DNA of 64,000 nt from Zizania palustris (lineage: Eukaryota > Streptophyta > Magnoliopsida > Poales > Poaceae): positions 33,237,067-33,301,066 of the forward strand of contig JAAALK010000289.1 of NCBI GenBank assembly GCA_019279435.1, written 5' to 3'. The notes under the pieces were generated by a model, which made no database searches, had not been told where the DNA came from, and saw only the letters and a program-made list of their open reading frames with translations. Shown in pieces: positions 22,301 through 32,239 of the stretch. The translations under genes and the position numbers were made by a program. The stretch's first letter is position 1. Each line of letters opens with the position of its first letter.

Positions 22301-24184
22301 ACTTCGTATCCTTTAGGAGATATGCTCCGAAGCAAAGATTCCACTGGAAGGATTGGAAAGTGGGCAGTAGAACTAGCACCCTTCGGCATATCTTTCCTGG
22401 CAAGGACAGCTATCAAATCTCAAGTCCTAGCAGACTTCGTAGCAGAGTGGACTCCACGTGCGAAGTTGACTCCGGAGAAATCAGATGACGGAGTTTGGAC
22501 TATTTACTCCGATGGGGCTTTCCAAGCATCCGGAGCAGGCATTGGGGTAGTATTGATTTCACCATCAGGGCAAAGAGCAATGTACTCCGCAAGACTCAAC
22601 TTTAAGTCTACCAATAATATAGCGGAGTACGAAGGAATTTTATTGGGACTCCGGAAAGCACGTGCTCTAGGGGCTACAAGGATAATTATAAAAACAGATT
22701 CTCAGATAGTAGCAGGGCACGTAGACAAAAGTTTTCAAGTCCGACATCCACAGCTTGCAAAGTACTTAGAAGAAATTCGCAAGATCGAAGCACATTTCAA
22801 GGGTATTTCCATTCGGAGTATACCAAGAGCTGAAAACATGCAAGCGGACATTTTAGCGAAGGCTGCAGCCGGAGCTGTGGATGTGCCTGACGAAGCTTTC
22901 TATGAGGAGCTCAATGTACCTTCGGTGCCACAAATTGCCTCTGCGGAGATTCTTTGCATTCCTAGTGCAGATTGGAAAGATTCAATCATAGAACTCTTAC
23001 AAGGAGGAACAAATTTGCCCGAAGAGCCCCAATTGTCAAGATTAAAGCTCAGAGCAAGAAACTATCAGTTAATCAACGGTATATTATACAAGGCCGGAGT
23101 ATGTTCCCCTCTACTCCGATGTATATCTCAAGCCGAAGGCCAAGAAATTCTCCGAGAAATTCACGAAGGCCTTTGTGGAAGTCATTTAGCCCCTAGAGCT
23201 CTGGCAGGAAAAACACTTCGCCAGGGGCTTTATTGGCCCACAATAACAGCTGATGCGGAGAGCTTGGTCCGCACTTGTCAAGGATGCCAGTGGATGGGTC
23301 GACGGAGTCATCGCCCACCAACAGCTCTTCAAGTCATTGCTCCGGTATGGCCTATGGCCAGATGGGGTATGGATCTAATTGGTCCCTTTCCGTTAGCAAA
23401 GGGAAATCTGAAGTTCGCAGTGGTAGCCATTGAATATTTTTCTAAGTGGGTAGAAGCAGAGCCCTTAACAGCTATCACTTCGAATAATGTACAAAAATTC
23501 TTCTGGAAGAACATTATTTGCCGGTTCGGAGTGCCTAGATATCTCACAGTTGATAATGGAACACAGTTCGACGCAGAACCCTTCAGGAAGTTTTGCGAAG
23601 ACCTAGGCATTCAACTATGTTTTGCTGCAGTGAGACATCCTCAGTCGAATGGAGCCGTTGAGCGAGCCAATAGAAATATCTTATCAGGGCTAAATCGAAG
23701 AATAGTAGGATTATCAAAGGGACTGTGGACCGAAGAGCTTCCGAAGATTCTGTGGTCCATTCGGACTACGCAAACAAGGTCCACAGGTTTTACTCCGTTC
23801 AGACTACTATTCGGAGATGAAGCTATGACTCCAACGGAGCTCAAAGGAGGATCATTTCGCAGCACCGAACTAGACATCGAAGAAGAAAGACAAGCTTCGT
23901 TAGATTTGTCAGAAGAAACAAGACTTCGAGCTGTAGCTAATTTATCAAAGTATCATCAGCAGACAAAGACTTGGTATGACCCGAAGGTTAAGCTCAGCGA
24001 GTTAAGGCCGGGTCATCTTGTTTTACGAAGCATTATAGCACCAGGGAAGTTAGGCAATAAATGGGAAGGTCCATATCTAATTGTCCGCTCAGGGCGCCCT
24101 GGTTCATTCAAATTAGCTAATTTAGAAGGTGAAGAGTTAGCACATACTTGGCATGCGGAGCACCTAAAGCGATATTTCGCATAA
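19388..24184 (+). CDS. Gag-pol polyprotein of the Tat element (dual RNase H)
   Basis: This 1598-codon frame begins at an internal Met; conserved gag sequence already starts upstream in the same frame (from about 19262). In order: retrotransposon gag domain (residues 1-110), a zinc-knuckle-like C-x2-H...H-x4-C (about 212-226), protease with DGGSSADI (about 375), reverse transcriptase (about 640-820) with YMDD (about 754), a Ty3-type RNase H (about 850-1000), a second RNase H starting IYSDGAFQASGAG (about 1038) with the D-E-D pattern, an integrase zinc-binding region (HEGLCGSHLA...CQGCQ), and a DDE core with MDLIGPF, TVDNGTQF and PQSNGAVERANR. It ends with a tail reading AHTWHAEHLKRYF. The protein would form virus-like particles, copy the RNA to DNA in the cytoplasm and integrate it in the nucleus. 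All key catalytic motifs are present. The missing part is a continuous gag start, because two stops lie upstream. Confidence 0.95.
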   Translation: MAKCFPLALQGVALRWFWSLKPGSIASWSQLKRKFISNFQGTFVPPMSTGSLFQVKQLPGETLRQYFKRFAHTKSQIRGLSTSSVVDAAREGVSHKGLLDKLHRKSITTVSQLMSYFEEYSKSEEGWLRRTTATSTVLTEVKAEVKTSAQPQEPVFEVQHDRRRGQKHPRSEVLNIAPPQKFAPRAPQSAGNKSSGWRPPGKTAGKGQTLFCCIHGENRSHATDTCKAILTLRGEYMERTSGRGSTDRSPAAAVRPEPVQAVARIENFDAARHPPVANVMPPPKQEEGQDRGKRVVLPISGGGTLGSMSKRQRREYVREVGHIGTSSSAAAMPEWSHVPISFSAEDAAGIKFPHADPLVITADIAGTEVRRVLIDGGSSADIIFVQAFDQLCISRKHLLPAARPLQGFAGPPLDALGQIGLEVTFGEGLLARTEEVIFYVVDAPYAYNVIFGRGMLNQFGAVAHHNYLCMKMPTQSGVLTIFGDQAMARRAEYGHGPPLDPRQVNSVQNDEEIFSASSEASKKSFPRPSPEGEIATKIIVKDGKEYTFQFGKDLPPEVATSLEKVVEENLDVFAWSDEDITGVDRDIIEHSLLVNPKARPVRQGLRKMSAERAALAKDEVEKLLKAGIIREVAHTEWLANPVFVRKKSSGKWRMCIDFTSLNKACPRDPYPMPRIDQLVDSITGSELLSFLDAYSGYHQIWLKREDEIKTSFVTPSGVFCYVRMPFGLRNAGATFSRLVAKALGHQLGRNVEAYMDDIVIKSALKHQHSLDLAETFNSLRACGIRLNPEKCVFGAKAGKLLGYLVSSRGIEASPTQITALQKMAPPENLKQVQKLTGRLAALSRFLSRSAERSLPIFKALKGSEDFAWTPECQKSFEDIKDYLGNLATLTVPIADETLLLYLAATGSAVSAVLVREADINGKLVQNPVYFVSEALSRAKTRYSELEKFVYALIMASRKLRHYFLAHNVIVPTSYPLGDMLRSKDSTGRIGKWAVELAPFGISFLARTAIKSQVLADFVAEWTPRAKLTPEKSDDGVWTIYSDGAFQASGAGIGVVLISPSGQRAMYSARLNFKSTNNIAEYEGILLGLRKARALGATRIIIKTDSQIVAGHVDKSFQVRHPQLAKYLEEIRKIEAHFKGISIRSIPRAENMQADILAKAAAGAVDVPDEAFYEELNVPSVPQIASAEILCIPSADWKDSIIELLQGGTNLPEEPQLSRLKLRARNYQLINGILYKAGVCSPLLRCISQAEGQEILREIHEGLCGSHLAPRALAGKTLRQGLYWPTITADAESLVRTCQGCQWMGRRSHRPPTALQVIAPVWPMARWGMDLIGPFPLAKGNLKFAVVAIEYFSKWVEAEPLTAITSNNVQKFFWKNIICRFGVPRYLTVDNGTQFDAEPFRKFCEDLGIQLCFAAVRHPQSNGAVERANRNILSGLNRRIVGLSKGLWTEELPKILWSIRTTQTRSTGFTPFRLLFGDEAMTPTELKGGSFRSTELDIEEERQASLDLSEETRLRAVANLSKYHQQTKTWYDPKVKLSELRPGHLVLRSIIAPGKLGNKWEGPYLIVRSGRPGSFKLANLEGEELAHTWHAEHLKRYFA

Positions 24185-24403
24185 GGGCTCCTTGTAATCC
24201 GCTTGTAATCACCTCTAAATTAATAAAACATACACCCTGTGGTTTGCCTTCCCCTTGACACTCCTAGTTTCCCGAGCGGACGCGCTAGGACGGAAGTCGA
24301 TCGAGAGGGAAGTGTCATCAAGCTGGGCTGTATTTCCGGACTTCGTACCCATAAAGTCGAAGCCTCCGGTGTGGTGGCTGAAATCCATCCGGAGCCCAAG
24401 CTG

Positions 24404-24683
24404 ATACCTTGTAGGCATCCGTAAAAGAGCCAATACCACATTCTACGGAGTCCAAACTTCGGCTGGTAGACTTCCGTAAAAAGAGCCGAAGGTGGCCAAA
24501 ATCTGCGGAGTCCAAGCTGCAGCTTGCAGACATCCGTAAAAAGAGCCGAAGGTGGCCAAATTCTGCGAAGTCCAAGCTCCGGCTGGTAGACTTCTGCAAA
24601 AATAGCCGAAGGTGGCTACAATTTCTGCGAAGTCCAAGCTCCGGCTGGTAGACTTCTGCAAAAATAGCCGAAGGTGGCTAAAG
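24404..24683 (+). repeat. Four to five ~60-bp tandem repeats downstream of Tat pol
   Basis: Units contain 'gcggagtccaagct', 'ggctggtagacttc' and 'gccgaaggtggc', spaced at about 60 bp. The last two copies are nearly identical (both have 'gcgaagtccaagctccggc'), and earlier ones are more diverged. Short tandem arrays between pol and the 3' LTR are common in Tat elements. Confidence 0.85.
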
Positions 24684-25043
24684 CAAAAACAGCATTTAAG
24701 CCATGAGCTTCGAATGTCTGTTCATATAAGTCCAAAGTGACAAAATTCTTAAGACACTAAAGTGTCCTGAAAGATATCTCAATTGATTTCTTTCATAAAA
24801 CAAAGGTACCAAGTTACCATTCTTCTGACTACAAAGGTTGAAGACATTTCATAAGATTTCAAAAGATATTTAAATGACAGAGGGGCTCCGAACCCCCAAA
24901 AAATTGTGCTCCGAAGTCTTTTCTTTGCGCATAACCATCTTTGAATACAGTTCGAAGTTGCTTATACCCAAAGAGGGGCTAGTAATATGGAGACAATTTT
25001 AAATCGGCATTCATTATCGAAATAAATGTATTTACAGATTACA
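24684..25043. other. Non-coding internal stretch of the Tat element
   Basis: No open gene. It includes AGAGGGGCT at about 24880 and again at about 24971, resembling polypurine tracts, before the end of the antisense gene. Confidence 0.5.
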
Positions 25044-28000
25044 TTATGAAAAATTGGTATCTATACCAAGAAGGAATCGGAGACCTCTTCGGTCCCGAGA
25101 GCTAGGGGTGGAACGGCTAGTTCCAACATCGGAAGTTCTAAGAACTTTACGTTTAACTCTCTTCCTCCCCTTCGAAGCTCTAAAATCCTTCTGCTCTTGT
25201 TGAAGCTCGGCCCAAGTTCGAAGCCGCTCGGGGCTTCTCTCCCAGCTTCTAAGATCTTCAGATCTTTTATTTTGGGCTTCACCTTCGTTTTCGGACCAAT
25301 TAGTGTCTTCAGAAGACGAGGTGTTTGCGTCAATCTCTTTATCTTCCTCTTTAATATAAGACAATACGTCTTTGATTACTTCGGGCGCAATAACGCCAGA
25401 GTCATCTCGAGGAATAAGAAATCGAGGACGCTTATAACTCTTTAGAAGTTCGAATGTGTTCTACAGTGAGCGAAGTTCGCTGTTAAGCTCTAACACTTCG
25501 ATATCTTCCATAAGAGGCAAAGCCTAAAAATATGACAAACAAGACTTTCATTGATAAATGTTTATAAGCATGAGCTTTACATAAAAAAATCCTAAATAAT
25601 CCTAAACCTGCGGGTTCGAAGGAGGTTGACTGCTCGAAGCTTGGCTCCGAACTTGCTTCTGGCGCTGGCCTTCATCAATCCAAGCCTTGATCGCAGATCG
25701 ACCTTCGGCTCTCCATGAAGTTTAAGAGGCTCGCCAGGCGGCAGCCACGCCTTCGGAAGGAGTCAAAAGTCTTGCGTCGTCGAAGATGATGGAGCCCTCT
25801 GCGCTCGGAGTAATTACTCGGCCCAAATCCTCATAGTAACGAAGTAATCCAAGGGCAGACACTTGTCCGGAGAGTTCTCCATAACGCATGCCTGCCGTCT
25901 TCATTTGCTTCGCTGCTCCTTGGATCCTCTTTAACCGGCGCAGCAGAGTCACATTGTCATCCGAAGGTAGTGATCCAGTAGTACCGAAGTACTCCAAGAC
26001 ACCTAGCATTTGCTCGATGACCTCCGAAGCCACCTTCTCAGACTTAAGCCTTTCTTCAATAAGCGCATCCTTGGCCGAAGTCGTTTCTCCGTAGTCAAAG
26101 CATTCTTTTGAGTCCGGAGTTGGCCAGCCTCTTCTTGAAGTCTTACAAGCTCAGACCCCTTAGCAGCATCCTCCGACCGCAGTCTTTCAACCTCCGCTCG
26201 AAGCACAATTCTTTCTGCTTCGAGCTCTTTCTTCGCAGCCTCCAAGCTTTGCCTAGCCCTTCGCTCTGCTAATATTACATTGTCCATCTGAGCTACTCGA
26301 CCTTCGAAGAAGTTAAAATTTCTTTGAAGAGCTTCGTTCTCTTCCCGAAGTTGAGCAATTTCATTTTCACTCGATACAGCCGCAGCGCGGGCTAAGACTG
26401 CTTGCTAAGAAAAAAGAAAAACTGAAATAAGAAATTATTCATATATATAATTTGCTATTTGGTTCGAAGATGCTTTATACCTGATAAGCTGCTCTTTCTA
26501 CAGCAAGGTTAAGCTCCGAACCCTTCGCTCTGCTTAAAAGGGCTACCAGTTCTGTTTCCCCGACTTGGCGACTGGCTTGGCCCAAAGGTTTAACCAAAGT
26601 CCCAAGTCCGGTTTTCTCCTCCAAAAAAGGAGTTATGAGAGGAAGCATTTCTGAAGCCTTCTGATCAGCTCTGCTTAGCGAAGGTCCGGAGAGTTCTTCC
26701 GAGGCCCTTGGAACTTCTGAAGATGGCCCCCCCTCAGTCGATTCACTTTCATCTGTTGACTCAGATGAAGTCGATCCTTGAGCAGGGAGAGGCTCTATGT
26801 GTCTTTTTCCTCTTCCAGGCCCCGGTAGAGTAATCTCCGGTTGCGGCTCCGAAGTTGTCGAAGGTCTTTGAATTGTATCTTCGAGGGATACTTCGACAAC
26901 AGGAGGCTCTGCCAAAACAGAAATATTATACATTGTATAATTTTGCAGAAATTGATAAAAATTATGCAAAATTTACCTTCGACATTCTCTGGAAGGTCGA
27001 GCACCGGACTGACCGGAGGATCAAAAGTGTAGTCCTCATCCGAATCAGCCGTTAAATCTTGGACTACAGGAGCATCGTCCTGGGGAGTCCTCGTTGCTTC
27101 TTCAGGAATCGAAGTCATAGTGACTTCGACTCCACTCTCATTCACAGGAACTCCGTCCTGAGTTACATCTCCTTGAACTACCGAAGTCCTTGGTTGATCA
27201 ACATTGTCTCCAGATTCCGGTACGTTCGCAGGTACTTCGGCCTCATCTACACCCATAGGGGCTTCGATTTGTTCTTCCTGAGTATCCGGAGCTCTTACTT
27301 CTTCGATGTTGGCTTGGAGCTCCGGTATACCTGCAGTATCTTCAATGTAAATACTTCGTTGAGCTGCATCTTCCTCAATCAATTTCATTAAAAATATACC
27401 TTCGTCTTCTTTAGAACTAGAAATTGAAGCTTTTGAGCTCGAAGGTGCGAGGTTCTTCGGCTTCCGAGCCACCTTCTTCACTGGAGTCCTTGCGGAGCTG
27501 GAGGCTCCAGCTTCAGCTACTCTTTTCTTGGGTCTTTTCTCTTGAGGCACCCAGTCCATCAGAGGGGGCGGAGTTAACTCCAACATTCCCCATACTCTGT
27601 TAAATCTCTCCCAACTCCCGACTAATTTAACTCGCCATTCTTTCTCGGACGGAGTTGGGGCACCAAGAATCTTCTCCGAAGCCCTTACAATTTGTTCTGA
27701 TGTAATAGGGTCTGAAGAAGCTAAAAAATAATTCAAGTTAGTATTTCTTCGAAGTAAATATGTACAATGCATGTTGGTTTCGAAGTTACCTGCAGGGCTC
27801 GAAGTATAATTGATTTTGCGAAGGCCGCCTTCGGAGTCATCTTCGAAGATGATAGGCCAGTTGGCCATCAGTGGAGGAATTTGAAGACCGATGAATTCTT
27901 CAGCCAAGTCTCGCATACTGAGCCTTCGGCTAACTTTTTCAAGCAGGTTCAGGCGGGCTTCGAGCTGGCCTTCGTCAGGTTGCACTAGGGCTTCTTTCCG

Positions 28001-28735
28001 GAATCGGATTTCTTTGAGGGGCCCAGCCAGAGGACTGCTAGCTCCGACTTCGGCATAAAACCACCTCAATACCCAATCAGTGTACCATCTAGCATTGATG
28101 GCCTTAGCAGGGAATCGCAGAGCATATTCATCTTGAAGCCTAAAATTGATGCTTCCGAAGGCAACCACTACTTTCTCACCTCCGGAGCCTACGAAGGTCT
28201 TCGGTTGACAAGTCGCTCTATGCAGTGCAGCGAAGATTTCAGCCCTCCCCTCACAACCTTCGGCTCTCAGTGCCCACTCGAAGATAGCTAATCTAGCTAC
28301 AGCGTTCGGAGACAGCTGGGGGAGGGTTATATGAAACAGGTCAAGAACTTCGGCCAAGAAATCTACAGCAGGGAGGCCTAAGCCTGCTTCGAAAAAAGCT
28401 TCGAACACTACAACCTCTCTGGGTCTTGGTGATGGGATTGATTCTTTGCCCGGCCTCCGAACCATAACCCCATTGCTAATCTTACCCCCTGCTGTGATTG
28501 CCAAAGATTCTCTCTTGCAGGTAGAGGGCCCCAATTCAAAAGACTGATCCAAGTATTTAGTTGAAGGTGGACACAGACCTTGATCATCGGGGATTTGGGG
28601 ATTTCTCCCCCCTGCCGCCATGGATGATCCCGCCTGCATCGAGGGTGCCGCCGCCAATGTCGCCGCCGTTGCTGCTGCGGCCGCCTGTTGCCGAGCCAGG
28701 GCCGAAGGAGGCACAGATCCCTTGGTCTTTGCCAT
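25044..28735 (-). pseudogene. Four-exon antisense gene of the Tat element, function unknown, partly decayed
   Basis: Exons on the minus strand: 28735-26977, 26908-26481, 26404-25608 and 25523-25044. All three introns are 68-84 bp, AT-rich, GT...AG, and the reading phase is kept across the first two junctions. Exon 1 (586 codons) starts MAKTKGSVPPSALARQQ and has a folded-looking region with FFEAGLGLPAVDFLAEVLDL and LSPNAVARLAIFEWALRAEG, reminiscent of the plant 'putative gypsy-type transposon' family (Transposase_28-like; not verified). It then becomes acidic and low-complexity. Exon 3 is a coiled coil rich in E, K, L and R. Exon 4 ends in a basic/Ser tail. Decay: a one-base frameshift near 26090, TAA at 25722-25724 and TAG at 25461-25463. 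Exons 1 and 2 stay open. Additional antisense ORFs are known in Tat elements; their role is unknown. Confidence 0.7.
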
Positions 28736-28873
28736 CGCGATTGCTGAACTGATTTGAGGGAATGGAGACTAGGGCTCAAGAACTCGAAGGCTAGGGCTCA
28801 AGAACTCAAAGGGCTCAAAAGCTTTTGACTGAGAGAAAGCGGTGAAAAGGTAATTGGGTAAGTTTTGGGCTCT

Positions 28874-28883
28874 TTATTTATAG
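28874..28883 (-). promoter_or_regulatory. TATA box for the antisense gene of the Tat element
   Basis: On the minus strand the sequence reads GGCTATAAATAAAGAGCC, about 140 bp upstream of the ATG at 28735. A start site about 30 bp downstream would give a leader of roughly 110 nt. No such TATA is needed by the sense transcript, so it supports an independent antisense promoter. Confidence 0.65.
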
Positions 28884-29202
28884 CCTAATCTTTCCGTTTG
28901 TTACCGTTTGGACTCTGTCCTTTCGCATTCCCGCCTGTTATTCTCCTCCGAAAATAACGCCTTGTATAACTTCCATTAGAAACAGAAACTAACGGCTATT
29001 TTTTCTAAGTCTAAAAAGACTTTCGAACTTCCTGAGTCAGTTCTAAGATAGTTCGAAGAGTAATTACCTTATGACTGATTCGAAGTTCATATCTTCATGC
29101 ATTTCGGAGATAAAACGAAAATCAATAACCCCTATGATTGGTTATCTTTTCTTTCCGTATACTGCTCTCCTAACGTTACAGGTCGAACGGAGAAGCGTAT
29201 TC

Positions 29203-29210
29203 GAGGGGCT
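29203..29210 (+). promoter_or_regulatory. Polypurine tract of the Tat element
   Basis: GAGGGGCT lies two bases before the 3' LTR and would prime plus-strand synthesis. Confidence 0.7.
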
Positions 29211-29212
29211 AC

Positions 29213-29707
29213 TGTTGGGGGAAAATATCTCATCTTCGGGGTTATTGCCAAAGCAGCATGAAGACAGCCAACCAGTTCGAAGATTGTCCGAAGGCCATCT
29301 TCGAAGATGTTCGGAACCTGGTTCGAAGCCCGAAGGCAGGCATTGGTTCGAAGTATGTCTTCGAACCAAAGCCCTTCAGGATCTTTTCTGCCAGCTAAGA
29401 TGGAAGACTTATCTTCTATCCTATTAGATTAGTCTTTTACCATTTTAGCCCTATTAAGGAAACCGAATAGTTTCCTTAATGTCGGTTGTAATAGAGGGGT
29501 AAATAGGTCTTTTCCTTAATGTTCAGGCCTATAAATACCCCCCATTTCACCCTGTAATAGGGACCGATTACAAGTGATTCAATACACACTTTCGAACTAT
29601 TCTAAGCTATTATCCTTTCGGAGGCTTAGAACAGTTTGCTTCGCAAACACTTCGTTTGTTAGTTTCTTTTCCACAGAAACCTGTTAGCGTAATCTTTTAC
29701 GCCAACA
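29213..29707 (+). repeat. 3' LTR of the Tat element
   Basis: 495 bp, 493 identical to the 5' LTR by eye. Differences are at 29293 (G against T at 18311) and 29676 (G against T at 18694). TATA box at 29530-29537. Confidence 0.95.
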
Positions 29708-31990
29708 CGATTCCTAACATATTTCTTTAGAACACCTATTTATATCTCATATGGGTCCATCTAATGCAAGAAAACAGGTCCAAGAAATAATATTTCTATG
29801 ATGAGATGTGAGGTTAGATGTACCATAATATCAAATAATAATGGAGGAAAGTACATCTCAAGAAGAGAGAGAGTCAAGTATTGTTTTTTCTCTTGTTCTG
29901 CTAGCATTGTTGGGTCGAGTATTTTCTGTCCAATTGCATTGAAAAAAACACAGAATCATTATTGCCTCTCTTACCCCTACCAGTAACACATTTCTTATTC
30001 CTACAATAATCATTTGAGTCAGCATCACATGACAATCGTGAGTCTTCATTCCACTAACCATCTTAAGCTCCTTCAGGTTGACAAGTTTGCTGATATTCAA
30101 TGAGTAACCTGATGGAACTTTAATGCTATGCAAGAATCCACAAAACTCCCTCCTCTCCTTCCTAGAAAGGGTGATGCAAGATGGAGAAAAGAACTTTCCT
30201 CTATCTGTCTATTGTGAATGTAGCTCCGGTCGTAAACCCATCTCCTCAAAATCCGTTCTAGCATTCTCATGATCTTTTGTTTTGCCTGACATATGTAGCA
30301 TTGTTCCAAGGAGACTGTCACACACATTTTTCTCCATATGCATTGTATAGATTGAATGACAAACATTGAGAAATTTCCAATATTCAAGCTCCCACAAAAT
30401 TAATTGCTTGTTCCACATTCCATCACAACTTGTGGAAGATCGTTTTCACTTACCGAGTATAACATTTATGTCCTTTACCTGTTCATATACCTATGTGCCT
30501 CTAAATACCTAGGAGGTACTCCTTTCTCTACGGATCCATCAAACTATAGCTTCATTCTTCTGTATGGGTGTTTCATTGGAAGAAAACGTCTATGTCGCAT
30601 GTATACTGTTTTCTTATAATGATTCAACCATATGCTTGATGTTTCCTCCAAGCACCGTGGGCATGATTCACCTTTTCTTTTTCTTTCACTAGATAAGCTA
30701 CGATGAGTAGGCAGATCATTTATTATTACAAACAACATGGCATGTAGTTGGAAGTACTCATCCTAAACCTCAACACCTACGTGCCATATAATTTTTAGAT
30801 CATCCACCAAGGGTCTGAGGTACACGTCAATGTTTTCACCGAGTTGTTTAGGACCAGAGATCAAGATCGACAACATGATATATTTATGCTTCTTACAAAG
30901 CCAAGGGAAAGGTTGTATATAGACAATAACACTGGCACGTGCTATGCATACTACTTATATTACCAAAAGGGTTCATGCCATCGGTACTCATGACAAATCT
31001 AATATTCCTACAATCATTAGCAAACCTTGAAAATATGGCGTTAATTGTTCTCCATTAAGTAGAATCTGCTAGGTGTCGTATCATCGAGTCATTCTTACAG
31101 CCCTCTTTGTGCCACCTAAATCGTTTTTACTCGTTGGTATTTTCAAACATCCGCTTCAGATGAGGGATTACAAGAAAATACCATATCACCTTTCTCGGAA
31201 TTTTCCTTCTATTACACCCATCGTTCAATTCATCATCGTCTTTTCTATTCTTTAATCGATTTGTCCCAATCTTGGACATTTGTCAAGGTCTGCATACTCT
31301 CCACGAAATAGAACACAATCATTCATACATACATGTATTTTCTCTATATCCAATCCTAGAGGACATACAATCTTCTTAGCACCATATATCGGTGTTTTTA
31401 GGTCTCGTACAAGTTTTTGGAACTAAGCAAACTCCCCTTTAGAATATGCAACTTGTTCCTCCGCATCACACACTATATGATCAATATTATCCACTATATC
31501 AATATACTTATCTTTTGGAATTCCTAAAATGTTATCGTTTCTCATGTGATCTATATCATTGGCCCCACCTTCATCTTTACTACCAATTTGATCTACTTCA
31601 CCACTATTTTCTCCTTCTTCACCAAGCTTATTCCATATATGATATCCCTTCTTAAATCCACGTCTCAGCAAATGGTCGTACATATATTATGATTTTGTAA
31701 ACTTCTTTTCATTCCTACAGTCATAACATGAACATTATATTGCAATCTTTTCACTAGCTTCCATGTCATCTCTAGCATTACTTATGAAAAACTTCACCCT
31801 ACTGAAGTACACATTGTAATTACGATAATCAAGATACATCTAGCTCTGTGTTGTTGCAATCTATAAATAATAAAACAATCAAGATACAACTCTAATTATT
31901 TCACATATTGTGTCGTACAAAAATACGATTTAATTTAAGATTAAAATATATTGGATAATTAAAAATATATACCTTGGGTAGGATGAGGTT
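29708..31990 (-). pseudogene. N-terminal and central part of TNP2 transposase of CACTA #2
   Basis: The minus-strand translation shows TNP2 landmarks in order. A transposase-associated start carries 'MYDHLLRRGFKKGY' (about 31683) after a diverged C-x2-C region. Next comes 'PPWLCKKHKYIMLSILISGPKQ' split across about 30920-30830, then 'AMLFVIINDLPTH' and 'CPRCLEETSSIWL' (30738-30640), 'RHRRFLPMKHPYRR', and 'MHMEKNVCDSLLGTMLHMSGKTKDHENARTDFEEM' split over 30345-30240. These belong to the Transposase_21 family. Frameshifts and stops (for example two near 31750-31690) break it. The gene continues on the far side of the Tat insertion at 18230. Reading across the insertion restores order but not an open frame. 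Confidence 0.75.
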
Positions 31991-32239
31991 GGTGCTACCT
32001 GCGGTGTGGGCCGGTCAACCGGAGCACGTAACAGTGTGGGTCATCATCAGCGCATCTAGCAACTGCACTGCTGGTCGACAGTTATGGTGAAGACGGTGAC
32101 GGTTGGGACTTGGGAGTAATAAGTGCAGAGCTCTATGCTTGAGGTACTTATATACTTATCATAAGTGAAGATTATTGTTGGCGTGCTTTTTGGTCACACA
32201 CTGAAACACGAGTGGCATGTAAGATTTGCTTGACTCTAG

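Larger units (their letters stand above)
18231..29707 (+). mobile_element. Complete Ty3/gypsy LTR retrotransposon, Tat lineage (11.48 kb)
   Basis: The element has two 495-bp LTRs (18231-18725, 29213-29707), both TG...CA, and a 5-bp duplication CGATT. The order is LTR, primer-binding site, gag, protease, reverse transcriptase, RNase H, second RNase H, integrase, a tandem-repeat region, an antisense gene, polypurine tract, LTR. The integrase after RNase H places it in Ty3/gypsy. A second RNase H and an extra antisense gene before the 3' LTR are hallmarks of the plant Tat lineage (Grande/RIRE2/Retand type). The LTRs differ at only two sites (offset 80: T/G; offset 463: T/G), so the insertion is young. 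It interrupts the TNP2 gene of CACTA #2. Confidence 0.95.
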
